A stretch of DNA of 64,000 bases from Neobacillus cucumis (GTDB lineage Bacteria; Bacillota; Bacilli; Bacillales; Cytobacillaceae), in NCBI RefSeq assembly GCF_016908975.1, contig NZ_JAFBEX010000026.1, positions 1-64,000 of the forward strand. The letters run 5' to 3'. Both the position numbers and the translations under genes were made by a program. The notes under the pieces were generated by a model. That model saw only the letters and a program-made list of their open reading frames with translations. It did no database searches and was not told the origin of the DNA. Below, one piece after another: positions 25,948 to 35,841 of the stretch. Each line of letters begins with the position of its first letter. Positions within the stretch are counted from its first letter, which is position 1.

Positions 25948-27318
25948 CTATTCTCCTCCAACTGATAAGGCAGGGTTATTTTTATAAACGGCTTCGATTG
26001 CTTCTTCAAGAATTTGTAATCCTTCCTCAAGCTGCTCATTAGTAATCGTTAATGGCATCAGGAGGCGGATGACATTGCTGTAGATTCCAGCGCTTAACAG
26101 CATGAGACCGCGACTGGCTGCAGCTTTAATAATTTTTCCAACGGTTTCTTTATCAGGCTCCTTCGACTGTCGATCCTTGACGATTTCCATTGCACACATG
26201 GCTCCTAAACCTCGAACATCGCCAATCCCCTCAAAACGAGTGGCAAGCAGCTGCATTTTTTCGATTACTCGCTCGCCTAAAATTCGAGCTCTGTCATTAA
26301 GTTGTTCACTTTCTATAATGTCTAAGACTGTTAAAGCAGCCCGGCATCCAAGCGGGCTTCCGGCGTAAGTACCGCCAATTTCCCCAATGTCAGCCGTATT
26401 CATGATTTCTGCCCTGCCAATAACCCCGCTGATAGGGACCCCAGCCCCCATTGATTTAGAGATGGTAATGATATCAGGAATTACATCAAAATGTTCAATG
26501 GCAAAGTATTTTCCCGTTCTTGCAAAACCTGTTTGAATTTCATCCGCAATAAACAATATTCCATACTGTGAACAGAGTTCTCTTACTCGCTTGACAAAGG
26601 CCTTATCCGGAATGATAAAGCCTCCTTCCCCCTGGACGGGCTCCATTACGACAGCGGCGAGCGTTTCCGGGGCGACCTCTGCCACTAAAAATTGTTCAAA
26701 TTGATTTATGACCATGTCACTATATTGCTGTTCAGTCAACCCTTCTGGACGACGGTATACATATGGATACGGTGCCTTATATACTTCCGGAGCAAATGGT
26801 CCAAAGCCAAACTTATAAGGCTTGACCTTGCTTGTCATGGTCATCGTCATCAACGTTCTGCCATGAAATCCCCTTGAAAATGCAACGATGCCTTGACGTT
26901 TTGTGTATTTTCTAGCGATTTTAACCGCATTTTCTACAGCTTCCGCACCGCTATTGAAGAATGCCGCCTGTTTCTCAAAATCACCAGTAGCAAGCTTACA
27001 TAGCCGCTCTGCTAAAGTTATATAGGATTCATACATCATGACATTAAAACCAGTGTGGATAAATTGGCTTGCTTGTTCCTGTAGAGCACTCACTACGCTT
27101 GGATGGGAATGACCAACATTAATCGATCCAATTGCACCAGCAAAATCAATGTAGTGGTTACCGTCCACATCTTCAACAAGTGCTCCTTGTGCTTTTTTTA
27201 CAAAGGACTGGCAATTATTGCTGATTCCTTTTGGGACATATTTATTTCTTCGTTCCAAAATTTCCCGCGATTTAGGTCCTGGTATTTCGGTTTGGAGCTT
27301 CACAAATTTTCTTTCCAA
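25948..27318 (-). CDS. gabT: 4-aminobutyrate aminotransferase
   Basis: A 456-aa class III PLP aminotransferase. It has FNSGAEAVENAVKIARKYT (near 120), FHGRT, the PLP-contacting FIADEIQTGFARTG (near 265) and the Schiff-base lysine in ITISKSMGAGVP (near 290). It moves the amino group of GABA to 2-oxoglutarate, giving the semialdehyde used by GabD. The frame extends to 27507, but a TTG at 27318 preceded by GGGGGAG gives the normal N-terminus (LERKFVKLQTEIPGPKS), so it is chosen. No gabR or gabP is adjacent. Confidence 0.92.
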   Translation of the reverse strand: MERKFVKLQTEIPGPKSREILERRNKYVPKGISNNCQSFVKKAQGALVEDVDGNHYIDFAGAIGSINVGHSHPSVVSALQEQASQFIHTGFNVMMYESYITLAERLCKLATGDFEKQAAFFNSGAEAVENAVKIARKYTKRQGIVAFSRGFHGRTLMTMTMTSKVKPYKFGFGPFAPEVYKAPYPYVYRRPEGLTEQQYSDMVINQFEQFLVAEVAPETLAAVVMEPVQGEGGFIIPDKAFVKRVRELCSQYGILFIADEIQTGFARTGKYFAIEHFDVIPDIITISKSMGAGVPISGVIGRAEIMNTADIGEIGGTYAGSPLGCRAALTVLDIIESEQLNDRARILGERVIEKMQLLATRFEGIGDVRGLGAMCAMEIVKDRQSKEPDKETVGKIIKAAASRGLMLLSAGIYSNVIRLLMPLTITNEQLEEGLQILEEAIEAVYKNNPALSVGGE

Positions 27319-27378
27319 TTTCGTACTCCCCCTTTTATTAAAAACGACTAAATATTTACCGCTTTCAACATATATGGC

Positions 27379-27396
27379 ATAGATATTACTATCTAT
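27379..27396. promoter_or_regulatory. Inverted repeat upstream of gabT
   Basis: ATAGATA-TTAC-TATCTAT, perfect 7-bp arms, about 60 bp upstream of the gabT start. The position fits an operator for the gab operon. The regulator is unknown. Confidence 0.45.
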
Positions 27397-27485
27397 ATGT
27401 TCCATATGACGTTTATTTAGGATTAAATTGGATTTGTAGGTATAATTTCTATTGCCGGAAAGAAAATTCCTCCTTTTAGGAATAT

Positions 27486-27532
27486 AAAAAAAGCAGTGAA
27501 ATCCCATTTACTGAATGAATTTCACTGCTTTT
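27486..27532. terminator. Terminator of the cortex-hydrolase-like gene
   Basis: AAAAGCAGTGAAAT pairs with ATTTCACTGCTTTT, with a T7 run on the minus strand. It follows the gene at 27568-28161. Confidence 0.85.
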
Positions 27533-27567
27533 ATGTGTATATCAAATATTTTCATTGAAGATACTAA

Positions 27568-28161
27568 TCATCGAGCAAATACATGATTTCCAATTCTAAC
27601 TGTTACAGGACGTGATGCAACCCAAGAGCTTGTGGATGTTTTAGGATTGTAAAAGAATAAAGATCCGTTTCCTTTTCCAGTTAAAGCGATGGCTTCATTT
27701 ACTGCTCTTTTAGATGCCGCATCAGCTGGCTGATTAATCTGTCCGTTTTCGACTGGTGTAAAGGCATAATGACCATTCGCAACTTGATAGATTACACCTC
27801 GCACTGTATTAGGAAAATCTGCACTTCTGACTCTATTAATAATAACTGTCGCAACCGCTACTTTTCCTGCATACGGTTCGCCCACAGCTTCTGCATGAAC
27901 TAAACGAGCCATTAAGTCTTTTTCTGCAGCCGTGTACGGAGAGTTTGGTAATGTCATAGCTTGACCGGCAATAAGTGCCTTGCTATTATTTGCATTCATT
28001 ACATTAGATACAGGAAGACCAAAACCTTTTGCGATATTCCAATATGTTTCACCATTTTGAATAGTATGTGTAGTTGCTGCCTCTGTTTGATTAGTTAATG
28101 TAAATGCTGAAATAGATACCAATAATCCAGCGGCTACTATTAGTTTTTTTAATTTTTTCAT
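27568..28161 (-). CDS. Secreted LysM + cell wall hydrolase (SleB/CwlJ-like)
   Basis: A 197-aa secreted protein. Signal peptide 1-28 (lysine-rich start, cleavage near TEA-A), one LysM domain (HTIQNGETYWNIAKGFGLPV near 32-70), then a hydrolase_2 domain (EKDLMARLVHAEAVGEPYAGKVAVA near 80-104, and NGSLFFYNPKTSTSSWVA near 165-182), as in SleB, CwlJ and YkvT. It should bind peptidoglycan and cleave cortex or wall glycan strands, probably during germination or growth. AGGAGGTC precedes the ATG. It diverges from dps. Confidence 0.92.
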   Translation of the reverse strand: MKKLKKLIVAAGLLVSISAFTLTNQTEAATTHTIQNGETYWNIAKGFGLPVSNVMNANNSKALIAGQAMTLPNSPYTAAEKDLMARLVHAEAVGEPYAGKVAVATVIINRVRSADFPNTVRGVIYQVANGHYAFTPVENGQINQPADAASKRAVNEAIALTGKGNGSLFFYNPKTSTSSWVASRPVTVRIGNHVFAR

Positions 28162-28522
28162 GTATATGACCTCCTAGTAGTCGTTCGCTTGTCTACTATT
28201 AGGCTATCAGATGTAATATATCTGTTCATGGTCCAAAACTTGGTAATTTAATAGAAATGCTTTCAACCTTTGCTATTAAACAACTACACTAGATAAAGTT
28301 AAATTTATCCACCTCTTTAAAAATTGAAGTAAAATCCATCAGAGGAAAAATAGTGTTCCATTTTTACAAAAGATTTCAGTCTGTAACATTCAAAATGGGG
28401 TTAAGAACACATCTTTCATTGAAAAACTTCACAAAATTGCCACCAGATCAGTTAAAAATGGTAGGATTTTCTTTTCAACTTTGGTAATAATAAAAGGGAA
28501 AGATATTGAAGGAGGAGATATC

Positions 28523-28969
28523 GTGGAAAATCAGTTAGTACAAGTTCTAAATAAACAAATCGCCAATTGGTCTGTTTTGTATATGAAGTTACATAACTAT
28601 CATTGGTATGTAAAAGGGGATCAATTCTTTACCCTGCATGCCAAATTTGAAGAATTCTATAATGAAGCAGGACTTCATGTCGATGAATTAGCTGAACGAT
28701 TACTAGCGATTGGCGGGAATCCTGTAGCTACTATGAAAGAATGTCTCGAACTTTCATCCGTCCGTGAAGCATCTGGCAGTGAAGCGGCTAGTGAAATGGT
28801 CCAGTCGATTATCAATGATTTCTCCATTATTATTGGAGAATTAAAAGAAGGCATGAGCCTTGCTGGAGAATTAGATGATGAAACAACCGGCGACATGCTG
28901 CTGGCAATTCACTCCGGATTAGAAAAGCACGTATGGATGTTAACTGCATTCCTCGGTAAATCTATTTAA
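28523..28969 (+). CDS. dps: Dps family DNA-binding/ferritin-like protein
   Basis: A 148-aa four-helix Dps protein. The ferroxidase ligands are visible: HNYHWYVKG (His, near 31-39) and [27 protein letters not shown] (His/Asp/Glu, near 46-72). It stores iron and protects DNA against peroxide. GTG at 28523, 7 nt after AAGGAGGAG, gives the standard N-terminus; the longer frame from 28481 has no site. No PerR box was recognised upstream. Confidence 0.94.
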   Translation: MENQLVQVLNKQIANWSVLYMKLHNYHWYVKGDQFFTLHAKFEEFYNEAGLHVDELAERLLAIGGNPVATMKECLELSSVREASGSEAASEMVQSIINDFSIIIGELKEGMSLAGELDDETTGDMLLAIHSGLEKHVWMLTAFLGKSI

Positions 28970-29008
28970 ACCTTAGCTAAGTTAAACGATACTGTTGTTT
29001 TTTACTCT

Positions 29009-29387
29009 GTTGATTGGAGCGGAAGGCGCTCGACTCCTCGAAAATGCTATCGCATTTTCTTCGTGCGTGGGCGAATTCGAGGAAGAATTTCAATGTCCTG
29101 TGGGAGTAGACCCCACAGGAGCTTCAGCGAGGCCACTGAAAAAGTCTGCGAAATTTAATGCGAAACTAATTCCTGAAAATTCCATCTCCACTTCCAGTTT
29201 ATAATTAGTGGTAAAATAGACTGAATTCCCCCACTTTGATATTGGAAAACGGTGATATTTTGGGATTAGGTTTTTCGGAAATTTCATTATTAAACAGAAA
29301 AGAACTTTTTCAGTGCCCTCAGCTTCAGCGCCGAGGAGGCTCCCCGGCACGCCCGCGGGTAGCTTAACGCCTGGAGCGAAAATCAAC
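29009..29387. repeat. Bacillus-type GTTGATT...AATCAAC repeat, interrupted
   Basis: The ends GTTGATTGGAGCGG and GGAGCGAAAATCAAC form inverted termini, extending to CTGTTGATT/AATCAACAG. The inner parts include CGACTCCT, CCTGTGGGAGTAGACCCCACA and GCCGAGGAGGCT. A simpler copy is at 52377-52550. It is split by a 192-bp element at 29129-29320, and it also carries an extra hairpin segment (GAAAATGC/GCATTTTC, near 29040). It lies downstream of dps. Short open frames here are chance. Confidence 0.75.
29129..29320. mobile_element. 192-bp MITE with 9-bp target duplication
   Basis: Terminal inverted repeats: GAGGCCACTGAAAAAG at the left and, in reverse complement, GAGGGCACTGAAAAAG at the right (15 of 16 match). 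It is flanked by perfect 9-bp direct repeats AGCTTCAGC at 29120-29128 and 29321-29329. It has no coding capacity for a transposase. It is a nonautonomous insertion nested inside another repeat; the parent IS is not in the window. Confidence 0.85.
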
Positions 29388-29535
29388 AGCCAAATTTAAC
29401 AGAGCCTAAACCTTTTTTGTCCAACACATGGTTGTTGGACTTTTCTTTTTCATCCCCTATTGTCAGAATCTGTCGTAAACTGTACAATTTTAAAATAACA
29501 TTTATCCAATTTAAGGATTTACTGGGGGAATATCC

Positions 29536-30075
29536 ATGAGACCTATCATTCTTTTTGTTCTTTCTGCACTAATACTTAGTGCATGCACTTCAAAAACCAA
29601 TACCCAAAACTCGAAAGTGGAAAAAGCAGCAACAGTAGATAAAGGTACTAGTAATCAGGCAGCGAAACCTACAGAAAAGGTTGTTTCTAACCCATTAAAA
29701 GAAACAACTACTACAAAGAACAATAATGCTGAACAAGTCCAACAAGGTGCAACAAAGCCAGAACAACAAGAAACAACAAAACAAGAACCACAAGCATCCA
29801 CGAAGCAAGAGGCCCAACCAAAAGTAGTACAACAAACTACAACTAACCAGCTAACCCATGAGCAGGCGGTACAGCTTGTCAAAGCACATCTAAATATACA
29901 ATCCAATTCTAAGGTAAAAGCCGTCTATAAATATGATGCAGAAAATGGCGATTACATCATCCAAGTTTATGAATTTGTGGTAGATAATCCAAGTACCGGT
30001 GAAGGTCATACAGCTACACGAGGCTGGTATGGTGTGAACAAACAGACAAAAGTTATTTATGATGCTATGAAGTAA
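29536..30075 (+). CDS. Lipoprotein with Q/T/K-rich linker and small C-terminal domain
   Basis: A 179-aa predicted lipoprotein with a signal peptide and lipobox LSAC (Cys near 17). A disordered linker of about 90 residues follows, with repeated QE/TTK/KQE motifs. The C-terminal domain of ~75 residues (THEQAVQLVKAHLNIQS to GWYGVNKQTKVIYDAMK) resembles small beta-rich PepSY-like extracytoplasmic domains (tentative). Function unknown. The ATG follows GGGGGAATATCC. The last codon and stop lie in a dispersed hairpin repeat. Confidence 0.82.
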   Translation: MRPIILFVLSALILSACTSKTNTQNSKVEKAATVDKGTSNQAAKPTEKVVSNPLKETTTTKNNNAEQVQQGATKPEQQETTKQEPQASTKQEAQPKVVQQTTTNQLTHEQAVQLVKAHLNIQSNSKVKAVYKYDAENGDYIIQVYEFVVDNPSTGEGHTATRGWYGVNKQTKVIYDAMK

Positions 30076-30331
30076 GAAAAGCGTAAGGCGCTTAGCTTTA
30101 GGCGACAAGCACAAGAGAAGCCGGCCGAAAGGTTGTTCTTTAACCTTTTGGACGGATTGATCTAAATGTGAAGGCGACTGTTCTGGGACTCTAGGCTAAG
30201 ACGTACCCTGTAAGAAGGCGTTCTTTGCCTTCTTCAGGGAGTGGCTTATGACTTAAGTCCCAAGGGGCCCCAACTGGATAAGCTTGTGACCTCGAGCCGA
30301 TGGCGCCTGGAGCTGGACAATTCTTAAAGTC
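30073..30331. repeat. Dispersed hairpin repeat starting at a stop codon (copy B, expanded)
   Basis: It shares the ends TAAGAAAAGCG and CTGGAGCTGGACAATTCT plus AAAGTC with copy A at 21660, but contains two internal hairpins: GGCCGAAAGGTT/AACCTTTTGG near 30125 and CCCTGTAAGAAGGCG/GCCTTCTTCAGGG near 30208. GGGACT/AGTCCC brackets the second. It is about twice the length of copy A. Confidence 0.78.
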
Positions 30332-30356
30332 TAATTATACCTTCTTATCTTTTAAC

Positions 30357-30387
30357 AAAAGGCTGACTCTAATGAGCCAGCCTTTTT
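30357..30387. terminator. Bidirectional terminator, lipoprotein/AarF
   Basis: AAAAGGCTGACTC pairs with GAGCCAGCCTTTTT, with one unpaired base. It serves both the lipoprotein (plus) and the AarF gene (minus). Confidence 0.85.
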
Positions 30388-30398
30388 CTGTGATATCC

Positions 30399-32081
30399 TT
30401 AATCATTACTCCCATTCATAAATGGCGGTCTTGGATGGGTCCTTCTCCGCCTGCGAGCGGGGATTCCTCTTGCCTGCAAAAGGGTAAATGCCCCCCCGCC
30501 AATCATCATCATGACCCCTGCTGTTTGATTCTGTAACATAATCTGCGTACCCGATATGAATACACCAGTACCAAATACAGACAGAACGATTTTTCTTGTT
30601 TGTGTGTTCTGCTGTTGGAGAATTCTTTTTTCAAACGATTTTGATGGCTGGATTCGAATATCTCCGGATTCAAACTGATCCACTAGAGTAAATACTTTAC
30701 GGGCAGCCGGAATAACTTGAAAGAATGTGTTTTTGACTTGATCGATAACTGTATCTTTTGCTGGATTTGCACTAGGGTTCCCCAAAATGTCTTCTACATA
30801 TGGTTTCGTATTTGCGACGATATCAAACTCCTTATCCAAGCCATTTCATATACTAAAAACAGTCATAATAGCCTTGCCTAAAAAGGTCATCCGTGAAGGA
30901 ATTTGAAATGGCTGTTCGTAAAGAAACTCCCGTAACTCTTCAAGAAAACGTTCATTATTAATCCTTTCAAAATTAAAACTCCCGTCCGAAAAACTGGAGA
31001 TAATGACTTTTACATTCTTTGCTAAGAGTGATTTATCTGCCGTTTTTCTTAAAAAGCCGAGTTCATGAAAGGCCTCTACAATCCCTCCGGCATCCTTTAG
31101 ATAAATTGACATAGCCAGCTTCACCATATTTTCCTTCATGTGATTCGAGATGGACCCAACCATGCCAAAATCAATATAAACAAGCGTTCCATCCTCTTTC
31201 ACTAATAGGTTTCCCGGATGAGGATCGGCATGAAATACCCCATCTTCTAGTAATTGCTTTAAATAAGACAAATACAAAATCGATGCTAATTTCTTTTTAT
31301 TGATGGAAGCTTGCCCCTTTAGAACAACTTCATTTATTTTGATCCCTTCAATAAACTCCATTACAAGCACCTTACTGGTGGTTAGCTCCCAATATACCTT
31401 CGGTGTTGCCACACCAGGAAACTCATCGAACGATTCTTTAAAAACTTCCAGATTTTTGCCCTCTGTCAGATAATTTAGTTCCTCCGTAATCACTTCCTCA
31501 AACTCTTGATAGACATCCTTTAAGTCTACAAATTGGCCAACCTTTGTGAAGCGGCTGGCAAGAGAAGTCAATACCTTTAATGTTGACAGGTCAAGTGCTA
31601 CGATGGTTTCAATACCAGGACGCATTACCTTTACGGCAACGTCTTCTCCTGTTTTTAACACGGCCCGATGTACTTGTCCAAGAGAGGCTGCTGCAACTGG
31701 TTCCTGATTAAAAGAAGTAAATAAATTAGCTATTTTTCCAGACAATTCTTCCTCAATTCGGCTGACAGCCAATTCAGTGGGCACGGGTGCCACTGAATCC
31801 TGAAGCTGTGAAAGGATATCTGTATACTCTTTTGGTAATATATCCACCCTGGAACTGACAAACTGACCTAGTTTAATAATTAACCCGCCCTTTTCGACGG
31901 CTGCTCTAGCAAATTTGGCTGCCTGTGACGTATAGACGGCCTTATATTTTTTAGATGCTGTTTCTTTATGTAAAAATCTTTTTGTTTTCCCCAGCCACCA
32001 AAATTGAATAAAAAATCCAACGAACATAAAAAAAGTTGTCCGAAATCTCTTGTTGAACAGTAAGCGCATCATTTCACGCAT
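30399..32081 (-). pseudogene. AarF/UbiB (ABC1) family kinase, split by in-frame TGA
   Basis: The combined frame is 560 codons. The N-terminal part (411 aa) has the ABC1 kinase core: KGGLIIKLGQFVSSR (KxGQ motif, near 64), AAASLGQVHRA (Ala-rich nucleotide loop, near 132), VAVKVMRPG and HADPHPGNLLV/VYIDFGMVG (catalytic and metal sites, near 285-310). At 30848-30846 a TGA interrupts FSI*NGLDKEFD. The same frame continues for 148 more codons with a typical C-terminus ending in two hydrophobic helices. There is no frame shift. It could be a true nonsense mutation, a sequencing error, or two separate products (a TTG restart at 30839 is possible). Start ATG 32081 follows AAAGGGGAGG. Confidence 0.82.
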
Positions 32082-32158
32082 TCTTGTCCTCCCCTTTCTA
32101 CTAAAAGCCCCACGGGACAAGCCTGCGTGGTTATCTGATGTCTCATGATTGAAAAATC

Positions 32159-32434
32159 CTATTCTTCTTTATTCTCTTCTTCCACTTCCGTCTCGGTCTT
32201 TTCAAAAATCTCTCTTGCAATTTTTTCAAATCGCTTGGACTTGTTAAAAAAGAAATTAGCAAACTTATTCATTATTTCTGATTTTACTAGAATAACAGTC
32301 CCTTTCCTGGCATCACCAAAGACAACAAATTTCTCCCCTGATTGGATGCCCAATTCCTCTCTCGCTTCAGCGGGTATTACCACCTGACCTCTTTCACCCA
32401 TACTAGTAGTTCCAAAAATTTTCCCGTGATTCAT
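32159..32434 (-). CDS. AbrB/MazE/SpoVT-type transcriptional regulator
   Basis: A 91-aa protein with an N-terminal AbrB swapped-hairpin DNA-binding domain (TTSMGERGQVVIPAEAREELGIQSGEKFVVFG near 9-40) and an acidic, charged C-terminal helix rich in E and K. AbrB-type proteins act as dimers on AT-rich promoters. ATG at 32434 has AAAGGTGA at 9 nt; the upstream GTG at 32443 is too close to it. It lies 77 nt upstream of the AarF start and is likely cotranscribed. Confidence 0.88.
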   Translation of the reverse strand: MNHGKIFGTTSMGERGQVVIPAEAREELGIQSGEKFVVFGDARKGTVILVKSEIMNKFANFFFNKSKRFEKIAREIFEKTETEVEEENKEE

Positions 32435-32526
32435 GATTATCACTCACCTTTCTCTTGTAGGATATATCATACTTTTCATACCAACCATACATGTCACTAA
32501 AAATACATATGGCGATTTTATGGCAT

Positions 32527-32550
32527 AAAGAAAACTCGCCAATTGGCGAG
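32527..32550 (-). terminator. Terminator-like palindrome without an obvious gene
   Basis: CTCGCCAATTGGCGAG is a perfect 16-bp palindrome at 32535-32550. On the minus strand it is followed by TTTTCTTTATG. No annotated minus-strand gene lies upstream of it in 32551-33077, so it may end an unrecognised transcript running through the CGGA array. Confidence 0.5.
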
Positions 32551-32707
32551 CTCCGTAAGAGGCGGTTCATGAAGCGTTGTTGCACTTATGCCTGATAGAA
32601 AAGTTTAATTTCATATTGGTCATTGGTCAAAGTTTTCGGGTGCTTTCATATTTAAAGACACAAGTATTGACGGATGGATCGAGTGGGGCCGCACTTATCG
32701 GTTGGGG

Positions 32708-32728
32708 GATCGGGTTAAGAACCCGATC
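32708..32728. repeat. Perfect 9-bp stem next to array 2
   Basis: GATCGGGTT-AAG-AACCCGATC. There is no T-run on either side. It borders the CGGA array. Confidence 0.6.
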
Positions 32729-32734
32729 TGATAA

Positions 32735-32926
32735 ATAGACGGAAAAATTCCGCTTAATTAGGAATTATTATTAAAAAAAGCTGAAATAGACGGAGAGATT
32801 CCGCCTATTGACTCGTGAAAATGCAAAAATAGGGAATTTTGCTTTGCATAAGCGGAAATCCTCCGCTTATTTACCCCCTAAACGAGCTTCATGCTACATT
32901 TAACCGGAAAATCTCCGCTTATTTCA
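32735..32926. repeat. Four phased CGGA palindromes (array 2, inverted)
   Basis: CGGA cores start at 32740, 32791, 32853 and 32905 (51, 62, 52 bp). Read in reverse complement the order of spacings is 52-62-51, matching array 1 (52-61-51). Corresponding copies agree: the reversed first copy contains GCGGAGATTTTCCGGTTAA against GCGGAGAATTTCCGGTTAA in array 1, and the reversed last copy contains CGGAATTTTTCCGTCTA against CGGAATTTTTCCGTTTA. The rest of 32586-33077 shows only the two hairpins listed here. Confidence 0.75.
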
Positions 32927-33077
32927 CTTTCGCGAGTTACTCGATTAAGGACAAGACATCTTATTTAAAAGGGACTTAGGGAAATATGGAATTTTTACGC
33001 AGTCTATGCACTTGTCCCTTTCCATTTACCTGTATCTTTCATAATTTATACTACTAGGATGTAGGAGGTGGATATTA

Positions 33078-33164
33078 ATGAGCGACGGCAGACACAACAA
33101 CTTTGCGCTAATCGTTGTTTTGTTTATTCTTTTAATCATCGTTGGTGCATCTTGGATGTACTAA
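33078..33164 (+). CDS. YjcZ-type small sporulation membrane peptide (28 aa)
   Basis: A 28-residue peptide with a short polar start (MSDGRHNN) and one hydrophobic helix FALIVVLFILLIIVGASW, almost the signature of the YjcZ family of sporulation-associated mini-proteins in Bacillus. TAGGAGGTG stands 8 nt before the ATG and a shared terminator follows. The exact role is unknown; expression in the mother cell during sporulation is expected from the family. Confidence 0.85.
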   Translation: MSDGRHNNFALIVVLFILLIIVGASWMY

Positions 33165-33187
33165 TTGATTAAAACCATCTTTGTTGC

Positions 33188-33230
33188 AAAAAAAGGGGTG
33201 AAAAACGTTAAGTTTTTCGCCCCTTTTCAT
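33188..33230. terminator. Bidirectional terminator, YjcZ-like/GH1
   Basis: AAAAGGGGTGAAAAAC pairs with GTTTTTCGCCCCTTTT around a short loop, with a seven-T run on the minus side. It ends the GH1 gene (minus) and the YjcZ-like gene (plus). Confidence 0.9.
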
Positions 33231-33244
33231 TGTAATCTATATAA

Positions 33245-34717
<1,473 letters not shown>

Positions 34718-34732
34718 TTAAAACATAAGGAA

Positions 34733-34757
34733 GTTCCGGTAAAATCCATACCGGAAC
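34733..34757 (-). terminator. Weak intercistronic hairpin between licB (unit E) and GH1
   Basis: GTTCCGGTA/TACCGGAAC stem, the same sequence as the terminators closing units B, C and D, but here followed by TTCCTTATGTTTT rather than a clean T-run. Read-through into the GH1 gene is likely. Confidence 0.6.
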
Positions 34758-34818
34758 AGTAATTTATTACAGGAAGCAAGCGATGCTTTAAATGAAGCAC
34801 ATCTATCCAAACTTCTTG

Positions 34819-35124
34819 TTATTTATTAATAAGCGCCTGTGCTGTTTTTAATACTTCTGCACCATTACACATTCCGTAGTGAACAGGGTTAATGGCATCA
34901 ACTGGAATTCCTTTTTCTTCACCTAATTTTTTCATTTGAGGTAATAGGTAACGAACTTGTGGTCCTAGTAATAATACATCTGCATTATCGATATGGCCTT
35001 TTACTGCATCAGCACTTTCTGCCCAGATTTTGCACTCTAAACCTTGATCAGCTGCTGCTTTTTCCATTTTAGTTACCAAAAGACTTGTAGACATTCCTGC
35101 TGCGCAACATAATAGTATATTCAT
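34819..35124 (-). CDS. licB: PTS cellobiose EIIB, unit E
   Basis: A 101-aa Lac-family EIIB. The phosphocysteine is in [11 protein letters not shown] (the second Cys, residue 7). It passes phosphate from EIIA to the incoming sugar. It is identical to the unit D copy through residue 95; the tail QALINK instead matches unit B. No EIIC or EIIA accompanies it in this unit, so it would have to work with subunits from other units. It starts a LicR-type transcription unit. Confidence 0.93.
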   Translation of the reverse strand: MNILLCCAAGMSTSLLVTKMEKAAADQGLECKIWAESADAVKGHIDNADVLLLGPQVRYLLPQMKKLGEEKGIPVDAINPVHYGMCNGAEVLKTAQALINK

Positions 35125-35256
35125 TTTAAAATTCCTCCTAATATATAATCCATTTTTTAATCCAAGAGAAGGTTATCTCTTAAAATTTAAAATATAATTA
35201 CATTCATTTTTATTAAACTCTTCATGTACTTTTTGTTTCCCTCTCTTGATGTCTTA

Positions 35257-35314
35257 ATTATATTGTAAATGCACTCCTATGAAAACGCATTCTTTTTCCG
35301 TAACATAACGGAAA
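35257..35314 (-). promoter_or_regulatory. LicR operator, cre-like site and promoter, unit E
   Basis: Operator TTTCCGTAACATAACGGAAA at 35295-35314, a degenerate cre TGAAAACGCATTCT at 35280-35293, -35 TTTTCA and -10 TATAAT at 35262-35257. The region is 5 bp shorter than its sisters, yet the -10 used here restores the 33-bp operator-to--10 distance. Confidence 0.72.
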
Positions 35315-35369
35315 TCGTTGTTCAGCTAAACGAAAATCAGTCAGCATAGTGCCCCTGCAAGAAGCGCAC

Positions 35370-35402
35370 AAAAAAGTTCCGATAAAATCTTTACCGGAAC
35401 TT
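35370..35402 (-). terminator. Terminator of unit D (licBCA)
   Basis: Minus strand AAGTTCCGGTA pairs with TATCGGAACTT, followed by TTTTTTG. The sequence is shared with the ends of units B and C. Confidence 0.85.
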
Positions 35403-35435
35403 ACTTTTTTACGCTGACAATTTTAATCCCTTTTG

Positions 35436-35765
35436 TTATGCTTTCACGCCACCAGAAAGTTTAATAGTTTCATATAGATCAACAAATTCTGAAGCTAAAT
35501 CTTTCATTGTGATGGCATTCATTAAGTGATCCTGTGCGTGTACCATAAGTAATGAAACCTCTGTTCTTTCGCCACGTACTTCATCTTGAATTAAAGAAGT
35601 TTGGATATGATGTGCTTCATTTAACGCATCGCTTGCTTCTTGTAATTTTGCACGAGCTTCAACAATATCTCCTTGCTTCGCTGCTGCAATGGCTTCCATT
35701 GAACAGCTTTTACCGTTTCCGCCGTGTAAAATAATTTGAAAAATAATGCCTTCTAAGTTTTCCAT
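35436..35765 (-). CDS. licA: PTS cellobiose EIIA, unit D
   Basis: A 109-aa Lac-family EIIA, all helical and trimeric in homologues. The phosphohistidine lies in LLMVHAQDHLMNAI (near 75-88). Start ATG at 35765 with AGGAGG upstream matches the other two copies; the frame runs on to 35789. It is followed by a terminator rather than by a GH4 gene, unlike units B and C. Confidence 0.92.
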   Translation of the reverse strand: MENLEGIIFQIILHGGNGKSCSMEAIAAAKQGDIVEARAKLQEASDALNEAHHIQTSLIQDEVRGERTEVSLLMVHAQDHLMNAITMKDLASEFVDLYETIKLSGGVKA

Positions 35766-35841
35766 TTTGTATTCCTCCTGTTTTGGCATAATCCCCCACT
35801 AGATATAGCGGGGATTATGCGTTCTAAGATGGTTCGATCGA

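Noticed and set aside
29090-29386. 98-codon open frame on the minus strand
   Set aside because: It lies wholly inside the nested repeat/MITE structure and its sequence is explained by the inverted repeats.
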